Notes under the pieces: generated by a model
Told to the model about the DNA's origin: nothing
Seen by the model: the letters and a program-made list of their open reading frames with translations, nothing else
Databases searched by the model: none
Assembly (NCBI GenBank): GCA_017619445.1
Contig: JAFZSI010000076.1
Span: 1 to 64,000, forward strand
From: Prevotella sp.
Lineage (GTDB): Bacteria; Bacteroidota; Bacteroidia; Bacteroidales; Bacteroidaceae
Direction of reading: 5' to 3'
DNA: 64,000 nucleotides
Shown here: positions 54,573 to 63,918 of the stretch, piece after piece
Layout: each line of letters opens with the position of its first letter
How positions within the stretch are numbered: position 1 is the first letter of the stretch
Position numbers and translations under genes: made by a program

Positions 54573-54610
54573 TTGAGTAAAGGAGAAATGAGGAATGAGG
54601 AATTGAAAAG

Positions 54611-54658
54611 TGGAGTTATCGGGAGTTAACGGGAGTTAGCGGAAGTTAGCGGACAAAT
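54611..54658. repeat. GGGAGTTAGC decamer repeats, copy A
   Basis: Four tandem ten-base units (GGAGTTATCG, GGAGTTAACG, GGAGTTAGCG, GAAGTTAGCG) followed by GACAAATG. A second array with the same order and end is at 61834-61881. AT-rich TCAATTGTCAATTAT sequence follows at 54660-54692. Confidence 0.85.
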
Positions 54659-54689
54659 GAAATAATTATCAATTGTCAATTATAAATTA

Positions 54690-55505
54690 TCACAATGTAA
54701 TGTCGGTCACTTCGGTCACGCGGTCCATCCATCCGTTCATCACGACGGCTGGCGAGTGGGTAGTGAGAATGATTTGCACGTTGGGATTGAGTTCCAAAAC
54801 AAGGTCAATGAGCCGTTGCTGCCAGTCGATATGCAGGCTCACCTCAGGCTCGTCCATGAAGAACACGTAATGCTGGTTGTCCTCAACAAGCACGGTGAGC
54901 AGGATGGCCAGCATCTGCTTCTCGCCGCTCGACAGCTGGTAAGGCACCAGCGTCTCGCCAATCTGCGTAAAGCGTATCTCGTTCTCCGTGCGCACGATGC
55001 GCTTGCCCGTGTCGCTGAACAGGTCATCGACGATGTCTTGGAAACGGGTCTTGCGCGAGGCTATCTGCTGCGCTTTCTCGGCGGAGTCGGCCCCGCCCTG
55101 CTGCAACACCTCGATGATGCGGTTGCCAATGTTCACTTGATAATCCAAATACTTTCTTTGCAACTGAAACAGCTGCCAGTCGAGCTCGGTGGCCAGACTG
55201 AGGTCCATTTTTGCAACCATGTCGCCGTTCATAATGGGACGGTCGAACGAACGTATCACATCATAGCGAATCCACTTGGCATCCTCGGGCACCACCTTCA
55301 GGCGCACGCCCTTGAGCATGTGGCTGGGAAACTCGCCACCAGCACTCAAGCCGCGCACCACCTTATTTAATATAGTACTCTTGCCCACACCGTTGATGCC
55401 GCTCAGGATGTTCACCTGCCGGTCCAGGTTCCACACAATGTGTTTCTTGCCACTCCAAAGCGAGTCAATCTCAATCTGTTGGATATATTCCGCAAACTTC
55501 TGCAT
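54690..55505 (-). CDS. Compact AAA/ABC-type ATPase paired with DUF4435
   Basis: 271 residues. Walker A GINGVGKST (36-44), ABC-like signature LSSGEKQMLAILL (near 192), Walker B HYVFFMDEPEVSLH (near 216) and switch His in IILTTHSPAVVMNG (near 251). It resembles the AAA_15/AAA_21 ATPases of OLD, Septu and PARIS systems but is far shorter, because no long coiled-coil insert is present between the ATPase halves. Encoded upstream of the DUF4435 gene; a TATATTTG -7 element lies 29 bases before its start. ATP-gated control of the DUF4435 partner is the likely arrangement by analogy. Confidence 0.82.
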   Translation of the reverse strand: MQKFAEYIQQIEIDSLWSGKKHIVWNLDRQVNILSGINGVGKSTILNKVVRGLSAGGEFPSHMLKGVRLKVVPEDAKWIRYDVIRSFDRPIMNGDMVAKMDLSLATELDWQLFQLQRKYLDYQVNIGNRIIEVLQQGGADSAEKAQQIASRKTRFQDIVDDLFSDTGKRIVRTENEIRFTQIGETLVPYQLSSGEKQMLAILLTVLVEDNQHYVFFMDEPEVSLHIDWQQRLIDLVLELNPNVQIILTTHSPAVVMNGWMDRVTEVTDITL

Positions 55506-55533
55506 AGTTTTCCTGTGTTGATTTAAGATGCAG

Positions 55534-55541
55534 CAAATATA
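55534..55541 (-). promoter_or_regulatory. Putative -7 element TATATTTG of the ATPase-DUF4435 unit
   Basis: Minus-strand TATATTTG, 29 bases before the ATPase ATG; no convincing -33 TTTG at 18-21 bases. Confidence 0.45.
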
Positions 55542-55630
55542 ATAAAAAGAGCTGAAAAACTCACTTCAAAACGTCTTTTTTTTGTTTCTGAGCCCCATTT
55601 TTCACGGTTTGGCAGGCAAAAAACTGCTAA

Positions 55631-55648
55631 ATACCACAATCGTGGTAT
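55631..55648. promoter_or_regulatory. ATACCAC-N4-GTGGTAT palindrome upstream of metY
   Basis: Perfect 7-bp inverted repeat with a four-base centre (AATC). It lies about 23 bases upstream of the -33 region of the metY promoter candidate. Its size and position suit a dimeric repressor or activator controlling sulfur assimilation; no regulator gene is adjacent. Confidence 0.55.
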
Positions 55649-55670
55649 GCCAAATGCCCCATGTGTGCGA

Positions 55671-55701
55671 TTTCACGGTATGGTTTTCCGCCGTAACTTT
55701 G
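55671..55701 (+). promoter_or_regulatory. metY promoter (TTTC-N19-TAACTTTG)
   Basis: TAACTTTG at 55694-55701 fits the -7 box, and TTTC at 55671-55674 is one base off the TTTG -33 element at the exact 19-base spacing. It is 97 bases upstream of the metY start. Confidence 0.65.
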
Positions 55702-55797
55702 CACCCAGAAACATTTATTAAGGGAGAAAAGGAGAAAAGGAGTATAGAAAAAGAAGTAATAAAATAATAATTTAAACAAAAAGAAAGGAAACAAATT

Positions 55798-57090
55798 ATG
55801 AGCGAAAAGAAACTTCACTTCGAGACACTGCAACTTCATGTAGGACAAGAGCAGCCCGACCCCGCAACCGACGCGCGTGCCGTGCCCATATATCAGACCA
55901 CCAGCTATGTGTTCCGTAACTCACAGCATGCCGCCGACCGCTTCGGACTGCGCGATGCAGGCAACATCTACGGACGTCTGACAAACTCCACGCAGGGCGT
56001 GTTCGAAGACCGCGTGGCAGCGCTTGAGGGTGGCGTGGCCGGACTGGCCGTGGCAAGCGGTGCAGCAGCCATCACATACGCTTTGCAGAACATTGCACAG
56101 GCAGGCGACCACATCGTTGCTGCCGACAACCTCTACGGAGGTTCCTATAACCTTATTACCCACACGCTGGCCACACAGGGCATCAGCAACACCATCGTCA
56201 ACGTGAACGACCTTGAGGCTGTCGAGGCAGCTATCCAGCCCAACACGAAAGTGATTTACGCTGAAACCTTCGGCAATCCCAACAGCGATGTCACTAACCT
56301 TGAAGCCGTGGCCGAAATTGCCCACAGACACAACATTCCGTTCATCGTTGACAACACCTTCGGCACGCCGTTCCTCATCCGTCCCATCGAGCATGGAGCC
56401 GACGTCGTGGTACACTCTGCCACAAAATTCATCGGCGGACATGGCAGCAGCCTGGGCGGCGTCATCGTCGATGGCGGTACATTCGACTGGAAGGCCAACG
56501 CCGACAAGTTCCCCACCCTGGCCAAGCCCGACCCAAGCTACCACGGTGCCGTATTTGCCGATGTAGCCGGTGCAGCAGCCTTCGTCACCCGCATCCGTGC
56601 CGTCATTCTCCGCGATACAGGTGCAGCCATCTCACCGTTCAACGCTTTCATCCTGCTGCAGGGACTTGAGACCCTTAGCCTGCGCGTGGAGCGTCATGTG
56701 TTCAACGCGCTGCGTGTGGTGGAATTCCTTAAGAACCATCCCAAGGTGGCCAAGGTGAACCATCCCAGCTTGCCCGAACATCCCGACCACGCCCTCTACA
56801 ACAAGTATTTCCCCAATGGCGGAGGCAGCATCTTCACCTTCGAAATCAAAGGCGGCGAACAAGAGGCTTGGAAGTTCATTGACTCATTGCAGATTTTCTC
56901 ACTCTTAGCCAACGTTGCCGACGTGAAGAGTCTGGTGATTCACCCCTACACCACCACCCACTCGCAGCTCTCGCCCGAAGAACTGGAACAGCAGCACATC
57001 ACCCCTGCCACCATCCGCCTGAGCATCGGCACCGAGCACATCGACGACATCATCGACGACCTCGCACAGGCTTTCGACAAAATCAGATAA
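55798..57090 (+). CDS. metY: O-acetylhomoserine sulfhydrylase
   Basis: 430 residues. PLP-dependent Cys/Met-metabolism enzyme that makes homocysteine from O-acetylhomoserine and sulfide. MetY is longer than MetB/MetC (about 390), as here. Motifs: [40 protein letters not shown] (MetY-type), [40 protein letters not shown] and [20 protein letters not shown] with the PLP lysine. Followed by cysK, 110 bases away; together they form an inorganic sulfide assimilation unit, preceded by the palindrome at 55631-55648. Confidence 0.95.
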   Translation: MSEKKLHFETLQLHVGQEQPDPATDARAVPIYQTTSYVFRNSQHAADRFGLRDAGNIYGRLTNSTQGVFEDRVAALEGGVAGLAVASGAAAITYALQNIAQAGDHIVAADNLYGGSYNLITHTLATQGISNTIVNVNDLEAVEAAIQPNTKVIYAETFGNPNSDVTNLEAVAEIAHRHNIPFIVDNTFGTPFLIRPIEHGADVVVHSATKFIGGHGSSLGGVIVDGGTFDWKANADKFPTLAKPDPSYHGAVFADVAGAAAFVTRIRAVILRDTGAAISPFNAFILLQGLETLSLRVERHVFNALRVVEFLKNHPKVAKVNHPSLPEHPDHALYNKYFPNGGGSIFTFEIKGGEQEAWKFIDSLQIFSLLANVADVKSLVIHPYTTTHSQLSPEELEQQHITPATIRLSIGTEHIDDIIDDLAQAFDKIR

Positions 57091-57110
57091 AAATAGGGCT
57101 AAAACCTCTA

Positions 57111-57155
57111 TAACATCTAGAAAATCTAGAATATCTAGAACATCTAGAGCTTCTA
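57111..57155. repeat. ATCTAGAAA repeats between metY and cysK
   Basis: Four to five copies of a 9-12 base word (ATCTAGAAA, ATCTAGAAT, ATCTAGAAC, ATCTAGAGC) bounded by CTCTATAAC and CTTCTATAAC. Distinct from the other repeat families in the window. Confidence 0.8.
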
Positions 57156-57200
57156 TAACCCAATAACCCCCAAAAACAATAACAAAAAAAACATACAACT

Positions 57201-58148
57201 ATGACAAAGATTGCAAAACAACTGACCGAACTCATCGGCAACACACCTTTGTTGGAACTCAACAAATTCTCACAAGCTAAGGGAATCAGCACCCCCATCA
57301 TCGCAAAAGTAGAGTATTTCAACCCCGGCGGCAGCGTGAAGGACCGCATCGCCCTGGCCATGATTGAGGATGCTGAGAAGCGGGGCATCATCAAACCCGG
57401 TGCAACCATCATCGAGCCCACCAGCGGCAACACAGGCGTGGGACTGGCACTCGTTTCGGCTGTAAAAGGCTATAAACTCATCCTCACCATGCCCGAGACC
57501 ATGAGCATTGAGCGCCGCAACCTGGTGAAGGCCTACGGAGCCGAAGTGCGCCTGACCAGCGGCAAGGACGGTATGCCCGGCGCCATCCGTGCAGCAGAGG
57601 AACTGCGCGACAGCATTCCCGGCAGCATCATCCTGCAGCAGTTTGAGAACGCCGCCAACCCGGAGAAGCACTACCAGACCACGGGCGAGGAAATCTGGCA
57701 GCAGACCGACGGACAAATAGACATCTTCGTGGCTGGTGTGGGCACTGGCGGCACCATCAGCGGTGTTGCACGCCGACTGAAGGAACACAACCCCAACATT
57801 AAGATTGTGGCCGTAGAGCCCGCCTCTTCGCCCGTGCTTAGCGGTGGACAGAGCGGCCCACACAAGATTCAGGGCATCGGTGCCGGATTTGTACCCAAGA
57901 CCTACGACGCACAGCTCATTGACGAGGTGCTGCCGGTGGAAAACGACGACGCCATCCGCATAGGCCGCCAACTGGCTCAGCAGCAGGGTCTGCTCGTGGG
58001 TATCAGCTCGGGCGCTGCAGCCTTTGCCGCCTCAGAGATTGCCAAACGGCCAGAGAACCAGGGCAAGCGCATCGTAGTGCTGCTACCCGACACCGGCGAG
58101 CGCTATCTCTCTACCGTGCTCTATGCCTTTGACGAATATCCACTATAA
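57201..58148 (+). CDS. cysK: Cysteine synthase A
   Basis: 315 residues, typical CysK length. Makes cysteine from O-acetylserine and sulfide using PLP. Motifs: [13 protein letters not shown], the PLP lysine in [51 protein letters not shown] (phosphate loop), [14 protein letters not shown] and [14 protein letters not shown]. It lies downstream of metY in the same orientation. Confidence 0.96.
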   Translation: MTKIAKQLTELIGNTPLLELNKFSQAKGISTPIIAKVEYFNPGGSVKDRIALAMIEDAEKRGIIKPGATIIEPTSGNTGVGLALVSAVKGYKLILTMPETMSIERRNLVKAYGAEVRLTSGKDGMPGAIRAAEELRDSIPGSIILQQFENAANPEKHYQTTGEEIWQQTDGQIDIFVAGVGTGGTISGVARRLKEHNPNIKIVAVEPASSPVLSGGQSGPHKIQGIGAGFVPKTYDAQLIDEVLPVENDDAIRIGRQLAQQQGLLVGISSGAAAFAASEIAKRPENQGKRIVVLLPDTGERYLSTVLYAFDEYPL

Positions 58149-58196
58149 AAAGAAAACTTTTCGTCATCATCATGCCTGAAATATCAAAAAATGTTG

Positions 58197-58204
58197 TATT
58201 TTTG
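58197..58204 (+). promoter_or_regulatory. Putative -7 element TATTTTTG of the DUF1593 gene
   Basis: TATTTTTG, 43 bases before the ATG at 58247 and within the longer frame, favouring the downstream start. -33 box not evident. Confidence 0.45.
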
Positions 58205-58246
58205 CCACACAGAAACCAACGTGCAACCTTTCAGACAGGAACAAAG

Positions 58247-59716
58247 ATGATGACGAAAAGACTTTTCTTGATCATTCTCATAGCGACGGCTTCTGCCGCC
58301 GCTATTTTTGCTTACGGACAACCCGTGCAGAACGCCCATGAAACAGCCATCAACAACGAACTGAAACCCCGCCTCGTGGTGCTCACCGACATTGCGCCGG
58401 GCAACATCGAGCCCGATGACATGGAGTCGATGGTGCGCCTCATGTGCTACGCCGACCAGGTGGAAATCGAGGCACTCATCACCACCGTGGGATGGAACTG
58501 CGACCCCTATCCCACGGAATGGGCCGACTCGCTGTGGCGCGTCATCGATGCCTACGAGCGCGATGCGAAGAACCTGATGCGACGCTCAACACAAAAGAAG
58601 TTCCTCAGTCTGGAACAAGAAAACGGACAGCAGACAATCGGCTACTGGCCCAGCCCTGCCTATCTGCGCAGCCGCGTGGCCTTGGGCAGCACCCGTGCGG
58701 GCATAGGAATCATCGGCAACGGTAACCGCTCGGCGGGCAGCGACCTGATTATACGCCTTGCAGACGAGGACGACCCTCGCCCGCTGTGGATTACGGCCTG
58801 GGGAAGCGCTAACACATTGGCACAAGCCATCTGGCAAGTGCAGCAGGAACGCACGCCCGAACAGCTGAAAACTTTTCTGAACAAGCTGCGCGTCTATACC
58901 ATCACCGACCAAGATATGGTTTGGGGCATGAGAATGAACCGCCCATACAGCTCACACATGTGGATGCGACGCGAGTTTGCTGCCGACCTGATGTTCGTAT
59001 GGGATGAGAGCGCATGGCTGTCACAAAACGAACTGGGCAGCAAAAGCTGGCAGCAATACGCCACACACATCCAAGGACACGCGAACTTAGGACGCGCCTA
59101 CCCCACCTACAAATGGGGCGTGGAAGGCGACACGCCCAGCTGGCTAAACATACTCCCCAACGGCCTGCACGACCCTTCGCAGCCCGAACAGATTGGATGG
59201 GCAGGCTGTTTCTGCCGAGACATGTGTCCCGACTCACTCACCGTGGCCTGGACCAACTGGCGGCAACCGCAGAAAAACATCTCGCGCAGCTACGAGGAGA
59301 AATTCTATCCCGACATCTTCAACGATTTCGCCGCCCGTATGCAATGGGCAGAAAAGGGAAAAGGCAACCACAACCCCACAGTCGTAGTCAACGGAAGCAA
59401 CAACAGCCTGCAGCCCCTCTGCATCGAAGCGGAAGCAGGCAGCACGCTTCACCTCGATGCCTCGCAGTCATACGACACCGACGGCGATGCGCTGACCTTC
59501 AGCTGGTGGCAACAAACAGACCTGTCACCATCCAAGGCCGTCATCACGTTTGAAGGGGCTACTAATTCCCCGACTGCATCCGTCGCCGACGTACAGATTC
59601 CCGCCGACGCACAGGGGCAGACCATCCACCTCATCTGCGAGGTCCACGACAATGGTCCCTTCCAATTAGCAGCCTATCGCCGTATTATTGTGAAAGTAAA
59701 AGATACAAAGGAATAA
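58247..59716 (+). CDS. Secreted DUF1593 protein (nucleoside-hydrolase-like)
   Basis: 489 residues; the start pair ATG-ATG at 58247/58250 precedes a signal peptide (TKRLFLIILIATASAAAIFA), and the frame upstream lies inside the promoter. The N-terminal domain PRLVVLTDIAPGNIEPDDME (Asp-rich nucleoside-hydrolase-like entrance), then EALITTVGWNCDPYPTEW and WITAWGSANTLAQAIWQVQ, matches DUF1593/Sde182-type proteins. The C-terminal ~100 residues form an immunoglobulin/Big-like domain beginning LDASQSYDTDGDALTFSWWQ. Known relatives occur with plant cell-wall degrading systems; its substrate is unknown. Convergent with the esterase gene. Confidence 0.85.
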   Translation: MMTKRLFLIILIATASAAAIFAYGQPVQNAHETAINNELKPRLVVLTDIAPGNIEPDDMESMVRLMCYADQVEIEALITTVGWNCDPYPTEWADSLWRVIDAYERDAKNLMRRSTQKKFLSLEQENGQQTIGYWPSPAYLRSRVALGSTRAGIGIIGNGNRSAGSDLIIRLADEDDPRPLWITAWGSANTLAQAIWQVQQERTPEQLKTFLNKLRVYTITDQDMVWGMRMNRPYSSHMWMRREFAADLMFVWDESAWLSQNELGSKSWQQYATHIQGHANLGRAYPTYKWGVEGDTPSWLNILPNGLHDPSQPEQIGWAGCFCRDMCPDSLTVAWTNWRQPQKNISRSYEEKFYPDIFNDFAARMQWAEKGKGNHNPTVVVNGSNNSLQPLCIEAEAGSTLHLDASQSYDTDGDALTFSWWQQTDLSPSKAVITFEGATNSPTASVADVQIPADAQGQTIHLICEVHDNGPFQLAAYRRIIVKVKDTKE

Positions 59717-59753
59717 GAAGTAGGAGTTAACTCCCGAACACTCCATAGGCTCA

Positions 59754-60848
59754 TCAGAACCAATTCATCAGCACGCGGAGATAGGCGGTCAGTTCGGCGG
59801 CCATTTTCTGATGCTGCCACAAACTGGGATGCCAGTCGGCGCCATAATAGAGTTCGCCCGTCTGCGGGGTAAAGTCAAAGCGATAGACTTCGTAGTCGCC
59901 GTTTTTGTTGGCATCCTCCTTAATCTGGTCGAGCGTCTTTCGTTGCAGTTCCATTTCCTTGCCGTTGAGCATACAACCGGTAAGCAGCACTATCTTGGCT
60001 TTGGGATAATGGCCGCGCACGGTAGCGAGAAACTTGCGGTATGCCTGGTCGAACAGTTTGATGTCGAAGTTGGGTGTCGAGAGGTCGTTGGTGCCAAGGT
60101 TGATGCACACCAGGTCGGGCTGGAAGCGGCTGAAGTCCCACCGCTGCTTGAATTCGTTGAAGAGCGTGTATTCATACTGTGCCGGCATACAGTCTTTGTT
60201 GCCCGTGCGGGGGCCGTTGTAGTTGCGGTAGATGCCTATGCCACTACGCGCCACGACCCAATGCTGCGCGTCTAACTGGCGGGCAGCCTCAGCGGCGTAG
60301 GAGTAGTAGTGGTTTTCGGTTTCATATTCAAAGTGGTTGTTCTTGTCAATACTTTCGTTGCCGTATCCGCAGGTGATGCTATTGCCGATGAACTCTATTT
60401 TGCGCTCAGGCAACTGCGGTGCGTCGGCCAGGCTGCGGCCTTGGTCGAGAATGAAGCCTCGGAAAACGGGTTTCAGGTCGAGGCCCTCAACGATATACAT
60501 CAGCCGCACGGTGTGCTGACCGTCGGGCAGCGCCATGGCCAGCGTGACCACCGAGTCGCGGGGCGCGTTGAAGCCTACCTTAAACGGCTCTGCCCCGTCT
60601 ATCTGCGCCATGAAGTAACCGCTCTTGGGCTTGGCCATCATTTTGAGCGACGTGCCATAGAACGAAGCGATGATTTGCGTGCCCGGATAGGTGAACGTGG
60701 GCGCGTCGGGGTTGGCAAAACTAATGCGGCCCGTATAGACGATGCGCGGGTCGCTGGGTTTGACTATTTGTCCTTTCACGGGGATGGTCGAGGCCGCAGC
60801 CGCCATGGCCATTGTCAAGGCCAGAAGTGACAGAAATGCTTTTTTCAT
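59754..60848 (-). CDS. CE2-like SGNH/GDSL acetyl esterase (secreted)
   Basis: 364 residues from the ATG at 60848, chosen for its signal peptide (KKAFLSLLALTMAMAAAA) and because the promoter lies within the longer frame. An N-terminal beta-sandwich (VYTGRISFANPDAPTFTYPG, IIASFYGTSLKMMA) precedes an SGNH hydrolase domain: Ser in EFIGNSITCGYGNE (near 155), VCINLGTNDLSTPN and the Asp-His pair in YGADWHPSLWQHQKMA. This two-domain form is CE2, deacetylating xylan or mannan side chains. Divergent from nagB with adjoining promoters. Confidence 0.88.
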   Translation of the reverse strand: MKKAFLSLLALTMAMAAAASTIPVKGQIVKPSDPRIVYTGRISFANPDAPTFTYPGTQIIASFYGTSLKMMAKPKSGYFMAQIDGAEPFKVGFNAPRDSVVTLAMALPDGQHTVRLMYIVEGLDLKPVFRGFILDQGRSLADAPQLPERKIEFIGNSITCGYGNESIDKNNHFEYETENHYYSYAAEAARQLDAQHWVVARSGIGIYRNYNGPRTGNKDCMPAQYEYTLFNEFKQRWDFSRFQPDLVCINLGTNDLSTPNFDIKLFDQAYRKFLATVRGHYPKAKIVLLTGCMLNGKEMELQRKTLDQIKEDANKNGDYEVYRFDFTPQTGELYYGADWHPSLWQHQKMAAELTAYLRVLMNWF

Positions 60849-60882
60849 AATGAAGAAAATAAAAATGTTGATTTTCTGAGGG

Positions 60883-60912
60883 CAAAGATAACAAAAAAAT
60901 AAGTGCATCAAA
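60883..60912 (-). promoter_or_regulatory. Esterase promoter (TTTG-N18-TATCTTTG)
   Basis: Minus-strand TATCTTTG (60890-60883) preceded at 18 bases by TTTG (60912-60909); 35 bases before the chosen ATG. Confidence 0.65.
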
Positions 60913-60955
60913 TAAAAAAATGACAAAATGTTTCGTGTTTTTCGTGCTCATGTTG

Positions 60956-60963
60956 TATTTTTG
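60956..60963 (+). promoter_or_regulatory. nagB -7 element TATTTTTG
   Basis: TATTTTTG 40 bases before the nagB ATG at 61003, inside the longer frame. TTTC at 60931-60934 could be a weak -33 element with a 21-base spacer. Confidence 0.5.
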
Positions 60964-61002
60964 CAGCAGATTTTTCGGAAAACATCAAAAAAACAGAAGA
61001 TT

Positions 61003-61797
61003 ATGAGACTAATTATTGAGAACGATTACCAACGCATGTCGCAATGGGCGGCAGAGCACGTTATCAAACGCATCAACGAGGCAAAGCCTACGGCTGAGAA
61101 GCCGTTCGTTTTAGGACTTCCCACGGGCAGCTCGCCCGAGGGCATGTATGCCTGCTTGGTGAAGGCCAATAAAGAGGGCCGCGTGTCGTTCAAGAACGTG
61201 ATTACGTTCAACATGGACGAGTATGTGGGCCTGGCCGAGGACCATCCCGAGAGCTACCACTCATTTATGGCCCGCAACCTGTTTGACCACATCGACATCA
61301 AGAAAGAGAACATCCACATCCTGAACGGCAATGCCGAGGATCTGGCTGCCGAGTGCGCTCACTATGAGCAGATGATAAAGGAGGCTGGCGGCATCGACCT
61401 GTTCCTTGGAGGCATTGGCCCCGACGGTCACATTGCCTTCAACGAGCCCTACTCAAGCCTGAGCAGCCGCACCCGCGTGAAGACACTCACCACCGACACC
61501 ATCATCGCCAACTCGCGTTTCTTTGACAACGATGTGAACAAGGTGCCCAAGCTGGCACTCACCGTGGGTGTAGGCACCGTGATGGATGCCCGCGAGGTGA
61601 TGATTCTGGTGAACGGACACCACAAGGCCCGCGCGCTGAAGGCTGCCGTAGAAGGAGCCGTGACACACGAGTGGACCATCAGCGCCCTGCAGATGCACCA
61701 GCACGGCATCATCGTTGCCGACGAGCCTGCCTGCGACGAGCTGAAGGTGGCCACCTACAAGTATTTCAAGGACATTGAGAAGGACAACCTCATTTGA
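61003..61797 (+). CDS. nagB: Glucosamine-6-phosphate deaminase
   Basis: 264 residues from the ATG at 61003 (normal length for NagB). Converts glucosamine 6-phosphate to fructose 6-phosphate and ammonia. Motifs: [59 protein letters not shown] with the catalytic Asp, and [18 protein letters not shown] with His and Glu. Cytoplasmic. Amino sugars recovered from outside can enter glycolysis this way, or glucosamine can be drawn from the envelope precursor pool. Probably a single-gene unit; no clear terminator follows. Confidence 0.95.
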   Translation: MRLIIENDYQRMSQWAAEHVIKRINEAKPTAEKPFVLGLPTGSSPEGMYACLVKANKEGRVSFKNVITFNMDEYVGLAEDHPESYHSFMARNLFDHIDIKKENIHILNGNAEDLAAECAHYEQMIKEAGGIDLFLGGIGPDGHIAFNEPYSSLSSRTRVKTLTTDTIIANSRFFDNDVNKVPKLALTVGVGTVMDAREVMILVNGHHKARALKAAVEGAVTHEWTISALQMHQHGIIVADEPACDELKVATYKYFKDIEKDNLI

Positions 61798-61833
61798 GCC
61801 TCGGAATTCGGACACAGAATGAGTTATTTGAAA

Positions 61834-61881
61834 TGGAGTTAACGGGAGTTAGCGGAAGTTAGCGGGAGTTAGCGGACAAAT
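61834..61881. repeat. GGGAGTTAGC decamer repeats, copy B
   Basis: TGGAGTTAACG, GGAGTTAGCG, GAAGTTAGCG, GGAGTTAGCG, then GACAAATG, the same units as copy A at 54611-54658. A pyrimidine-rich CTCCTAATTTCCTCTCTCC tract follows at 61885-61917. Together they fill the nagB-GH97 gap; nothing else is visible there. Confidence 0.85.
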
Positions 61882-61948
61882 GCTTCTTATCTCCTAATTT
61901 CCTCTCTCCTCTTATCATTATCTTCGGTATGAAACTGAAGGACACGCA

Positions 61949-63913
61949 ATGATTATGCGCAAACTTATTTCCATTCTACTGATATGTTGGGCCACGGCAA
62001 TCGTGGCCCAACCCGTTTCGGTGCAGTCGCCCGACGGAAGGCTGACAGTCACCGTGAGCAACGACAACCACCGCGCGTGGTACGAAGTGACCTACGACGG
62101 TGTGACCGCCGTCCAGAAATCGGGCCTCGGACTGAAAACCAACATCGGCGACCTGACCGAAGAACTCACCATGACCAGCCACCACAGCAGCACCGTGACC
62201 GACTGCTACGAGATGGACCGTGTGAAAGCCTCGCACATCAACTACGAGGCCAACCGCATTGACGTTGATTTCATCAATGCGCAAGGATTGTGCATGACGG
62301 TGGTGTTTCAGGTTTCGAACAACAACGTGGCCTTCTGCTACCAAATGCCGCGACCAGAGAAAAACAACCCCAAGTGCGCCGTCATCTACAGCGAGGCATC
62401 GGCATTCCGCCTGCCCGACGCCACCACAACCTTTCTCTCACCGCAAATCAACGCCATGGCCGGCTGGGAGCGCACCAAGCCCAGTTATGAGGAGGACTAC
62501 GAGGTGGAACAGCCCATGCAGCGGGCTTCGAAGTTCGGCGAGGGCTACACATTTCCGTGCCTGTTTAAAATAGAACCCTCTCTGTGGCTCCTTATCAGCG
62601 AGACAGGCGTGTCGAGCAGTTACTGCGCCTCGCACCTGAGCGATTTCAAACCCGACGAGGGCTACACCATTGCCTTCCCGATGGAGGGTGAGAACAACGG
62701 TGTGGGTAGTGCTTTCGCTGCCGTTTCGTTGCCGGCGCAGACACCCTGGCGCACGATTACCGTGGGCACAGACCTGGCCCCCATCGTTGAGACCACCATT
62801 GCCTACGACGTGGTGAAACCGCTCTACGAGCCGTCGAAGAAATACGAGGGCGGGCGCTACACATGGAGCTGGCTCATCTGGCAGGACCAGAGCATCAACT
62901 ACGACGACCAGGTGAAGTTCATCGACCTTGCCTCTGCAATGGGCATCGAGTATTGCCTGGTTGACAACTGGTGGGATACGCAGATTGGCCGCGAACGCAT
63001 TGCCGAACTGAGCCGCTATGCCCAGAGCAAGGGTGTCAGGCTGATGCTGTGGTACAACAGCAACGGCTACAGCAACGACGCTCCGCAGACTCCACGCGAC
63101 TGCATGAGCACCGCCATTGCCCGCGAACGCGAGATGAAATGGCTGCGCAGCATTGGCGTGGTGGGCATCAAAGTGGACTTCCTTGGCAGCGACAAACAGG
63201 AGACCATGCGCCTCTATGAGGACATACTGAGCGACGCCAACCGCTACGGGCTGCAGGTGATTTTCCACGGCTGCACCATTCCGCGCGGATGGGAGCGCAT
63301 GTATCCCAACTATGTGGCCAGCGAGGCCGCACTGGCCTCGGAGAATGTGTTCTTCAGCGAGGGCCATGCCCGCACCGAAGGCTTCGAACTGACCATTCAC
63401 CCTTTCTGCCGCAACACCTTGGGCGCATTCGACTGGGGCGGAGTCATCATGAACCGCTACATCAGCAAAGACAACAAGAGCCGTCACCCTCGCTACACCA
63501 GCGACGTGTTTGAAATGGCTACGGGCATCACCAACCAGACGCTCGTTCAGTGCATTGCCATGCAGCCCAACAACCTGAACGAACTGCCGCAGTTTGAGAT
63601 GGACTTCATACGCCAGCTGCCCACGCAGTGGGATGAGACGCGCTTCATCGACGGCTACCCCTCGCGCTACGTAGTGCTGGCACGCCGCCACGGCAACGAC
63701 TGGTATGTGGCTGGGCTCAACGGCACCGACCGCGCCATGACGCTCACCCTGCAACTGCCCATGCTTGCAGGAAAGACGGTCAGCCTCTACACCGACAATC
63801 CCAAGCGCAAGGGTGAGATTGTGTCCACTTCTGTGCTCAAACAACAAAAAATCGGGCGCGACGGCAACGTGAAATTGACCATTCAACCCATGGGCGGCAT
63901 TATTTTGAAGTAA
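61949..63913 (+). CDS. GH97 glycoside hydrolase, retaining-type (alpha-galactosidase-like)
   Basis: 654 residues with a signal peptide (RKLISILLICWATAIVAQ); ATGs at 61949 and 61955 are both usable. The N-terminal GH97 beta-super-sandwich (LTVTVSNDNHRAWYEVTYDG) leads into the (beta/alpha)8 catalytic domain: TWSWLIWQDQSINYDDQVKF, YCLVDNWWDTQIG, and VVGIKVDFLGSDKQETM. In GH97 an Asp at the KVDF position acts as nucleophile in retaining alpha-galactosidases, whereas inverting SusB-type alpha-glucosidases have Gly there and use Glu residues elsewhere. The C-terminal beta domain ends MGGIILK. No SusC/SusD pair is adjacent. Confidence 0.9.
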   Translation: MIMRKLISILLICWATAIVAQPVSVQSPDGRLTVTVSNDNHRAWYEVTYDGVTAVQKSGLGLKTNIGDLTEELTMTSHHSSTVTDCYEMDRVKASHINYEANRIDVDFINAQGLCMTVVFQVSNNNVAFCYQMPRPEKNNPKCAVIYSEASAFRLPDATTTFLSPQINAMAGWERTKPSYEEDYEVEQPMQRASKFGEGYTFPCLFKIEPSLWLLISETGVSSSYCASHLSDFKPDEGYTIAFPMEGENNGVGSAFAAVSLPAQTPWRTITVGTDLAPIVETTIAYDVVKPLYEPSKKYEGGRYTWSWLIWQDQSINYDDQVKFIDLASAMGIEYCLVDNWWDTQIGRERIAELSRYAQSKGVRLMLWYNSNGYSNDAPQTPRDCMSTAIAREREMKWLRSIGVVGIKVDFLGSDKQETMRLYEDILSDANRYGLQVIFHGCTIPRGWERMYPNYVASEAALASENVFFSEGHARTEGFELTIHPFCRNTLGAFDWGGVIMNRYISKDNKSRHPRYTSDVFEMATGITNQTLVQCIAMQPNNLNELPQFEMDFIRQLPTQWDETRFIDGYPSRYVVLARRHGNDWYVAGLNGTDRAMTLTLQLPMLAGKTVSLYTDNPKRKGEIVSTSVLKQQKIGRDGNVKLTIQPMGGIILK

Positions 63914-63918
63914 AAAAA

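Noticed and set aside
55649-55797. SAM or cobalamin riboswitch before metY
   Set aside because: Only about 97 bases separate the promoter element from the start codon and no multi-helix aptamer-like pattern was found.
62438-63886. Minus-strand open frame of 482 codons within the GH97 gene
   Set aside because: Shadow of the GC-rich GH97 coding sequence; low-complexity His/Val-rich translation without motifs.
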